Source: Pseudomonadota bacterium
Lineage (GTDB): Bacteria; Pseudomonadota; Gammaproteobacteria; Ga0077536
DNA: 64,000 bases
Reading direction: 5' to 3'
NCBI GenBank assembly: GCA_016719885.1
Contig: JADJYF010000027.1
Location: 1 to 64,000 of the forward strand
The notes below the pieces were generated by a model. It was not told where the DNA came from. It saw only the letters and a program-made list of their open reading frames with translations, and ran no database searches. A program made the translations under genes and the position numbers. Position 1 is the first letter of the stretch. The number at the start of each line of letters is the position of its first letter. Below, one piece after another: positions 60,401-64,000 of this stretch.

Positions 60401-60709
60401 AGCACCCACCAGTCCTTCTTCACCATCGCCTGGCCGACCGCCGAGATGGGCCCCATGGGCCTCGAAGGCGCGGTGGAACTCGGCTTCCGCAAAGAACTCG
60501 AGGCGACGCCCGATGCCGCCAGCCGCAAGGCGCTGTTCGATGAACTCGTGGCGCACATGTACACCAAGGGCAAGGGGGTGTCGGTCGCGTCGGTGTGCGA
60601 GATCGACGCGGTTATCGATCCCGCCGAGTCGCGCGCCTGGCTGCTGCGCGGCCTGCGCGCCGCCGGCCGGGAACGACGCGAGCCGCGACGCTTCGTGGAT
60701 GTGTGGTAG
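57431..60709 (+). CDS. Single-chain acyl-CoA carboxylase (biotin carboxylase-BCCP-carboxyltransferase fusion)
   Basis: This is a 1092-residue protein from ATG 57431. Biotin carboxylase occupies about 1-450: LIVNRGEVALRIMRSA, AAAGGGGRGMRVV (ATP-grasp), EANARLQVEHTVTE. The biotin carrier domain lies near 490-560, with biotinyl Lys about 520 in LEAMKMHHVV. The carboxyltransferase occupies about 620-1092: GTVNAALFGADHTRCAVMAYD, GGGGRPGDVD, GGAIDGDGGEKGGRFLQLC, GYGLGAQAMCGGS. Separate subunits are the rule; complete fusion occurs in the long-chain acyl-CoA carboxylase group. It makes a malonyl- or methylmalonyl-type CoA from ATP and bicarbonate. Chain-length preference is unknown. Confidence 0.92.
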   Translation: MTSRRLLIVNRGEVALRIMRSAAEMGYHTVAVYSDDDADSLHVTRADSALRIAGRGAAAYLDAGAIVEQAVAAQCWGVHPGYGFLAEQARFGAACEAAGLTFVGPTPTQLALFGNKLAAHDLARQCKVPTLPASSALASAPALADFRAGQGAAVAVVIKAAAGGGGRGMRVVAPGADGAALWAACTSEALAAFGDGSVYAERYIANARHIEVQVLGDGRGAVTHLWERDCSTQRRHQKLIEIAPAPHLDAETRDALLDAALRMARHANYRGLGTFEFLLDADNGEWFFIEANARLQVEHTVTEEVLGLDLVALQLRIANGASLAELGMDQPPAAPRGYAVQLRINAEVLGDDGTPRPASGRITRFEAATGPGIRVDSAARRGYAPSPAFDSLLAKLIVHTGGDFSQLLARARRAASEFVIEGIATNLPLLQAVLAEPALASGALNTTYVEQHGAALMRAASAFERDEGEVTEVAGAARSAVTAPPGSTLVVAPMRASVISIDVAPGATVRRGQQLAVLEAMKMHHVVAASASGTITGIVVGVGDVLDEGEALAFLAIDAHADDREEVTQDIDLDATRGDLEEVRAAHALTLDAARPEAVAKRRKLDARTARENVADLCDPDSFIEYGALAIAAQRRRRSVEDLMKNTPADGMIAGFGTVNAALFGADHTRCAVMAYDYTVLAGTQGHHNHKKKDRLFEIAAEWKTPIVFFTEGGGGRPGDVDTDELCMSWLDLKTFATWPKLSGVAPRIAVNAGRCYAGNAVIFGCADVTIATANSNIGLAGPAMIEGGGLGKFKPEDIGPIDVQTANGVVDIACADEREATAAARQLLGYFQGVSPQWTAVDQRRLRHLIPENRLRVYDVRTVIHALADEGSVLELRPHYGVGLLTCFIRIEGQPFGLIANDPRHLGGAIDGDGGEKGGRFLQLCDAYNVPVISLCDTPGFMVGPDSEKTAAVRRGSRLIIASANLRVPLFCIVLRKGYGLGAQAMCGGSTHQSFFTIAWPTAEMGPMGLEGAVELGFRKELEATPDAASRKALFDELVAHMYTKGKGVSVASVCEIDAVIDPAESRAWLLRGLRAAGRERREPRRFVDVW

Positions 60710-60733
60710 GTCGAAGACCGACCGGACAGGAAT

Positions 60734-60807
60734 TTGTGGGTCAGGCTTCAGCCTGACATTCGCCCGTTCCGACCCTGCGCCTCGTCAGGCTGAAGCCTGA
60801 CCCACAA
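60734..60807. repeat. Paired REP-like palindromes, GC variant
   Basis: Units at 60734-60758 and 60784-60807 form an inverted pair, both with stem TCAGGCT/AGCCTGA and a TTGTGGG head. The pair lies between the convergent carboxylase and SDR genes. Confidence 0.9.
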
Positions 60808-60823
60808 AACACATGAGCGCCGA

Positions 60824-61561
60824 TCACAACGACAGGCGCTTGAATACGCGCTCCGGTATGGCACGGATGATCATCATGATCATGCGCCAGAACCACGGCA
60901 GGTAGACGACATCGCGTTGCGCATCGATGGCCTCGACGATGCCGGCGGCGATGGTGTCGGGCTGCGCCCATAGCGGGCCTTTCTTGAACGCCGCCGTCAT
61001 CGGCGTATCGACGAAGCCCGGTTTGATGGTCAGCACCGTCACGCCGTGTTTGTACAGGCGATTGCGCAAGCCCGACAGGAACACTTCCAGCGCGGCCTTG
61101 CTCGCGCCATACACGTAATTGCTCTGGCGACCGCGATCGCCCGCCACCGAACCTATCACCGCAATCGCGCCGCGGCCGGCGGCCTGCATGACATTGGCGA
61201 GCACGGTCAACAGCGCGAGCATCGACAGAGTGTTGATCTCGAACGCGCCGCGCAGCGCGGCAAGATCGTGTTCACAGGCGTCTTGATCGGGCAGCACGCC
61301 GTGCGCGAGCAGGGCGACGTCGAGACCCTCCAGCGCCGCGCGCGCGCCCTCGACCAGCGCCGTAGGGTCGAAGTCCTGCGCGAAGTCGCAGTGCGCCGTG
61401 TGCACCGATGTGGCGCCGCGAATTTCCAGGTCGCGCGCCAACGTCGCCAGCCGTTCGGCATCGCGCGCCACCAGGTACAGGTGCGCTCCGCGCGCGGCAT
61501 AGCGCCGCGCCGCGGCTTGCGCGATCGCCGAGGTGGCGCCGATGAGCAGCACTTTGGTCAT
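60824..61561 (-). CDS. DprE2-like short-chain dehydrogenase (decaprenylphosphoryl-2-keto-ribose reductase type)
   Basis: This is a 245-residue SDR. The N-terminus KVLLIGATSAIAQAAARRYA is the NAD(P) motif, HGVLPDQDACEHDLA is the region after strand 4, and the catalytic IGSVAGDRGRQSNYVYGASKAAL gives Ser, Tyr and Lys. The C-terminus has a hydrophobic helix (FWRMIMMIIRAIP). The order and end resemble DprE2. With DprE1 it epimerises polyprenyl-phosphoryl ribose to arabinose. It starts four bases after the DprE1-like gene stop. Lipid substrate in this organism is inferred. Confidence 0.75.
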   Translation of the reverse strand: MTKVLLIGATSAIAQAAARRYAARGAHLYLVARDAERLATLARDLEIRGATSVHTAHCDFAQDFDPTALVEGARAALEGLDVALLAHGVLPDQDACEHDLAALRGAFEINTLSMLALLTVLANVMQAAGRGAIAVIGSVAGDRGRQSNYVYGASKAALEVFLSGLRNRLYKHGVTVLTIKPGFVDTPMTAAFKKGPLWAQPDTIAAGIVEAIDAQRDVVYLPWFWRMIMMIIRAIPERVFKRLSL

Positions 61562-61565
61562 GGCT

Positions 61566-62879
61566 TCAGAGCCCCAGTCTTTGTGATTGCAGTGAAGCGA
61601 AGCGACCCAGCGCGCCGTAGCGTTCGCGGATCTCCTGGAAGCGTTGCCACTGCGGGTAGCCGTGGCGGAAGGTGGCGGTCGACATGGCGGCGTCCTTGGC
61701 CAGGTACAGGCGACCACCGTGGGCGACGACGATGGCATCGAGACGCGCGCACAGCGCAAGCGCCGCGTCGCTGCGCGCGAAGTCCATGGTCAAGGTCAGG
61801 CCGCTGCGTGGAAACGACAACAGGTTGTCGTTGCCGGCGCCGAAGCCCTTCAGCACCGCGAGCGGCGATACCAGGCCGCTGGCGGTCACGCATTGCAACA
61901 GTTCGCGCAGCGCCACGCGCGCGCTGTCCGGTGGCAGTACGCATTGATGCTGCAGGAAGCCGCGCCGGCCGTAGAGCCGGTTCCAGTCGCCGAGCGCATC
62001 GAGCGGAAAGAAGTAGCGCGCGTAGTGCACGCGATGGCTGGCGGTGTTGCGCGCGCCGCGCGCGTGGTAGAGCGCATTGAAGGCGCGCGTGAGCGGCCTG
62101 CCGAGCAGGCCGGCGGGCATGTCCAGCGGCACCGACAGCGCGCGGCGCGTGTCCGGCGCAAGCTCGCCGTCGCGCGCGTGTTCGCCCAGCATCACGATGC
62201 CGCGCCCGCGTCGCGCGCCGCCTTGATTGACGTCCAGCCACGCCACCACGTAGGTGCTGCCTTCATGCTGTTCGAGTAGCGCCAGGGTGGTGTCGAGATC
62301 GGGCGTCGCCAGCAGGCGTTGGTCGATATGGCTGCTGCTGACGGCACGCAGGCGCAGACGCGCGGCGAGGATGATGCCGGTCAGACCCATGCCGCCGGCG
62401 CTGGCGTGGAACAGGTCGGCGTGGCTGTCGCGTGAACAGCGCAGCACCGAACCATCGGCAAGCATCACGCTGATCTCGTCGACGAACTGGCTGAAGCTGC
62501 CGTCATGATGATGATTCTTGCCATGCACGTCGGCGGCGATGGCGCCACCCAGGGTCACGTAACCCGTACCCGGCAGCACCGGCAGGAACCAGCCGCGTGG
62601 CACCACCACCGCGAGGATGTCGGCGAGCGTGACCCCGGCGCTGCATTCGAGCGTGCCTGCCGCGCTGTCGAAGGCGATGAAGTGATCGAGGCGCGTCATC
62701 AGCACGCTGCGGGCTGCGAGGCTGGCATCGCCATAGCTGCGACCCATGCCGCGTGCGATGAGGGGCGCCTGCACGCTTTGCAGCAAGCGCGCCACCGCCG
62801 TGCGCGTGGCCGGCGCATGCACCGAGCTTTCGATGGAGGGGTAGCGTCCCCATCCGCTGACCGGCTTGGATATCATCAT
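61566..62879 (-). CDS. DprE1-like FAD-dependent oxidase (decaprenylphosphoryl-ribose oxidase type)
   Basis: This is a 437-residue protein of the VAO-type FAD family: SGWGRYPSIESSV at the start, ARGMGRSYGDASL and LPVLPGTGYVTLGGAIAADV for FAD, then the DprE1-typical HGKNHHHDGSF. Later DFARSDAALALCARLD and GRLYLAKDAAMS follow. ATG 62879 (or 62876) is the start, and the spurious upstream frame is dropped. It oxidises the 2-OH of polyprenylphosphoryl ribose; DprE2 then reduces it to the arabinose form. It is in an operon with the DprE2-like gene. Confidence 0.8.
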   Translation of the reverse strand: MMISKPVSGWGRYPSIESSVHAPATRTAVARLLQSVQAPLIARGMGRSYGDASLAARSVLMTRLDHFIAFDSAAGTLECSAGVTLADILAVVVPRGWFLPVLPGTGYVTLGGAIAADVHGKNHHHDGSFSQFVDEISVMLADGSVLRCSRDSHADLFHASAGGMGLTGIILAARLRLRAVSSSHIDQRLLATPDLDTTLALLEQHEGSTYVVAWLDVNQGGARRGRGIVMLGEHARDGELAPDTRRALSVPLDMPAGLLGRPLTRAFNALYHARGARNTASHRVHYARYFFPLDALGDWNRLYGRRGFLQHQCVLPPDSARVALRELLQCVTASGLVSPLAVLKGFGAGNDNLLSFPRSGLTLTMDFARSDAALALCARLDAIVVAHGGRLYLAKDAAMSTATFRHGYPQWQRFQEIRERYGALGRFASLQSQRLGL

Positions 62880-62953
62880 GACGATTGGCGAGCGTGCTGC
62901 ACACGGTTCCTGGCTTTTGCCGCTGGCCGCGACGACGGTACGTGCGGCGCGGC

Positions 62954-62959
62954 TATAAT
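62954..62959 (+). promoter_or_regulatory. TATAAT -10 element upstream of the AftB-like gene
   Basis: A perfect TATAAT lies about 86 bases before ATG 63045 in the 165-bp divergent gap. The -35 region at 17 bases (GACGAC) is poor. Confidence 0.35.
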
Positions 62960-63044
62960 AGCGGCCTGCCGCGCCATGCATGCATGTCACCGCGCCTGGA
63001 CGGGCGCGGCGGAGGATGGCGCACCCCAGCCAAGGACCCGAGCC

Positions 63045-64000
63045 ATGAGCCCAGTGGACAGCCCCGTCGCGACGCCAGCCGGCGGCGTCAATCGTCGCCT
63101 CGTTGTGCTGGCGGTGGGGGTGGTGGCCATCGCCTGCGTGGCGCGCGCCATGCAGCTTGCGTGGCTGTCCGACGACGGCTTCATTTCGTTTCGCTACGCG
63201 CAGAACCTCGCTGAAGGTCGCGGCCTGGTCTACAACGCCGGCGAGTACGTCGAAGGCTATACCAATCTCCTGTGGACCTTGGCCCTGGCGGCCTGCATGC
63301 GCCTCGGCGCCGGGCCCGAGATCATGTCCCACGTGCTCGGCATCGCCTGCTGGCTGGCGCAGGTGGCGCTGCTGGCCTGGTGGTCGTGGCGCCGCGCCGC
63401 CATCGAGGGCACGCGCTACCTGCCGCTTGCCGCGGCGCTGACCCTGGTGCTGGAAGATCAGCAGCGCTGGGCGACCGGCGGCCTCGAAACCAGCATGTTC
63501 GGGCTGTTCTCGAGCTGGGGCCTGTTGCTGCTGGCGGTCGAGGTGCCGGACCGGCGTCGCCAGTTGCTGGCGGCGCTGCTGCTGGGACTCGCCACGCTCA
63601 CGCGGCCGGATGGCGTGCTGTTCTGCGCGCTCGGCGTGGCCTACGCGTTCGTCGCCAGGCCCGGCGCAAGCGTGGCGCAACGCTGCGCCGACAGTGCGAC
63701 CGTGGCCGTGCCGCTGGCGCTGATCGGCGCCGCTCTCGTCGCGTTCAAGCTGAGTTACTACGGCGATATCTTTCCCACCGCCTTCTACGCCAAGTCGGCG
63801 CTCGACGAATATTCCAGCCAGGGCCTGTATTACGTTGGCCTGTTCGTCGAGCGCAACTGGTTCATGCTGCCGTTCCTCGCGCTCGTGCTGTGGCCGGCGC
63901 GGCGCGGCTTGCGGCGCCTGTGGTCGCCGGTGTACGGCCTGCTGCTGGTGGCCTTCGTCATGTTCACTTTCTACGTCATCCACAGCGGCGGCGATTTCAT
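63045..64000 (+). CDS. AftB-like membrane glycosyltransferase (partial, runs off the window)
   Basis: The first ~318 residues have several hydrophobic helices. The first periplasmic loop reads LAWLSDDGFISFRYAQNLAE, then GRGLVYNAGEYVEGYTNLLW. The acidic pair after the first helix and the 'VEGYTN' motif are typical of GT-C enzymes such as AftB (terminal arabinofuranosyltransferase) and related proteins. Together with the divergent DprE1/DprE2-like genes this suggests use of polyprenylphosphoryl-D-arabinofuranose as donor. The C-terminal part is missing, so the subgroup is uncertain; mannosyl transfer is the main alternative. Confidence 0.72.
   Translation, partial: MSPVDSPVATPAGGVNRRLVVLAVGVVAIACVARAMQLAWLSDDGFISFRYAQNLAEGRGLVYNAGEYVEGYTNLLWTLALAACMRLGAGPEIMSHVLGIACWLAQVALLAWWSWRRAAIEGTRYLPLAAALTLVLEDQQRWATGGLETSMFGLFSSWGLLLLAVEVPDRRRQLLAALLLGLATLTRPDGVLFCALGVAYAFVARPGASVAQRCADSATVAVPLALIGAALVAFKLSYYGDIFPTAFYAKSALDEYSSQGLYYVGLFVERNWFMLPFLALVLWPARRGLRRLWSPVYGLLLVAFVMFTFYVIHSGGDF

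Noticed and set aside
26493..60807. REP units as ends of an insertion sequence
   Set aside because: No transposase lies between paired units, and pairs are only 40-75 bp apart; they are better read as REP doublets.
61566..63983. 805-codon minus-strand frame taken as one protein
   Set aside because: Only the part from 62879 down is DprE1-like; the extension is an antisense shadow of the AftB-like gene.
1..64000. CRISPR arrays
   Set aside because: No regularly spaced direct repeats and no cas genes were seen. The REP units are dispersed, inverted and unevenly spaced.

Overview
The window looks like a chromosome segment of a GC-rich proteobacterium, most likely a gammaproteobacterium. This rests on the high GC outside the first ~5 kb, a tRNA-Arg(ACG) gene with encoded CCA, REP-type intergenic palindromes, an XrtA-type polysaccharide deacetylase and a PEP/VPLPA-CTERM protein. 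No species is assigned.

Layout. (1) 1-7.6 kb is an integrated element of clearly lower GC in its distal part. It carries remains of a metallophosphoesterase, an ORC/CDC6-like AAA ATPase with an unrecognised Rossmann-like partner (all broken by many frameshifts), a decayed HTH protein, a hairpin-rich noncoding block, two tyrosine recombinases and an excisionase-like gene. It abuts the 3' end of a tRNA-Arg gene, which has a near-consensus promoter and a terminator lying inside the integrase reading frame. (2) 7.9-18 kb holds pxpA, a luciferase-like oxidoreductase, a cell-envelope/glycan group (methyltransferase, LPG-synthase-like membrane protein, GT2, deacetylase, frameshifted GNAT, GT39-like), a Zn alcohol dehydrogenase and a sorted GDSL hydrolase. 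(3) 18-21.5 kb is an aromatic amine dehydrogenase operon (aauBEDA plus cytochrome c). (4) 21.7-26.4 kb is a three-gene 2-oxoacid:ferredoxin oxidoreductase with a GltD-like Fe-S flavoprotein. (5) 26.7-31.2 kb has a Vgb-like propeller carrying a haem motif, a DUF1566-type protein and a GGDEF/EAL protein. (6) 31.5-37.0 kb is a seven-gene signalling operon: unknown protein, receiver-like protein, Ser/Thr kinase fused to a Ras-like GTPase, unknown protein, Roadblock/LC7, PAS, and a leaderless PhnD-like binding protein. It is the most novel-looking system here. (7) 37-43.6 kb has DAHP synthase and five oxidoreductase subunits (KorABC-type plus IorAB-type). (8) 43.8-53.9 kb is a phosphorelay cluster with two giant hybrid kinases. 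(9) 54-60.7 kb has a MaoC-like protein, DUF808, a flavin reductase, a site-2 protease and a single-chain acyl-CoA carboxylase. (10) 60.8 kb to the end has DprE2-like and DprE1-like genes divergent from an AftB-like glycosyltransferase, suggesting D-arabinofuranose donor synthesis.

Taken together, the amine dehydrogenase, arylpyruvate-type and other CoA-forming 2-oxoacid oxidoreductases, carboxylase and MaoC-like protein suggest catabolism of aromatic amines or amino acids and acyl-CoAs. Paired palindromic REP elements sit in four intergenic gaps, and a 162-bp MITE-like inverted repeat sits in front of the signalling operon. Two genes outside the island (GNAT, DAHP synthase) each carry one single-base frameshift, so some residual sequencing indels are possible. 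The island start is far more damaged than that.
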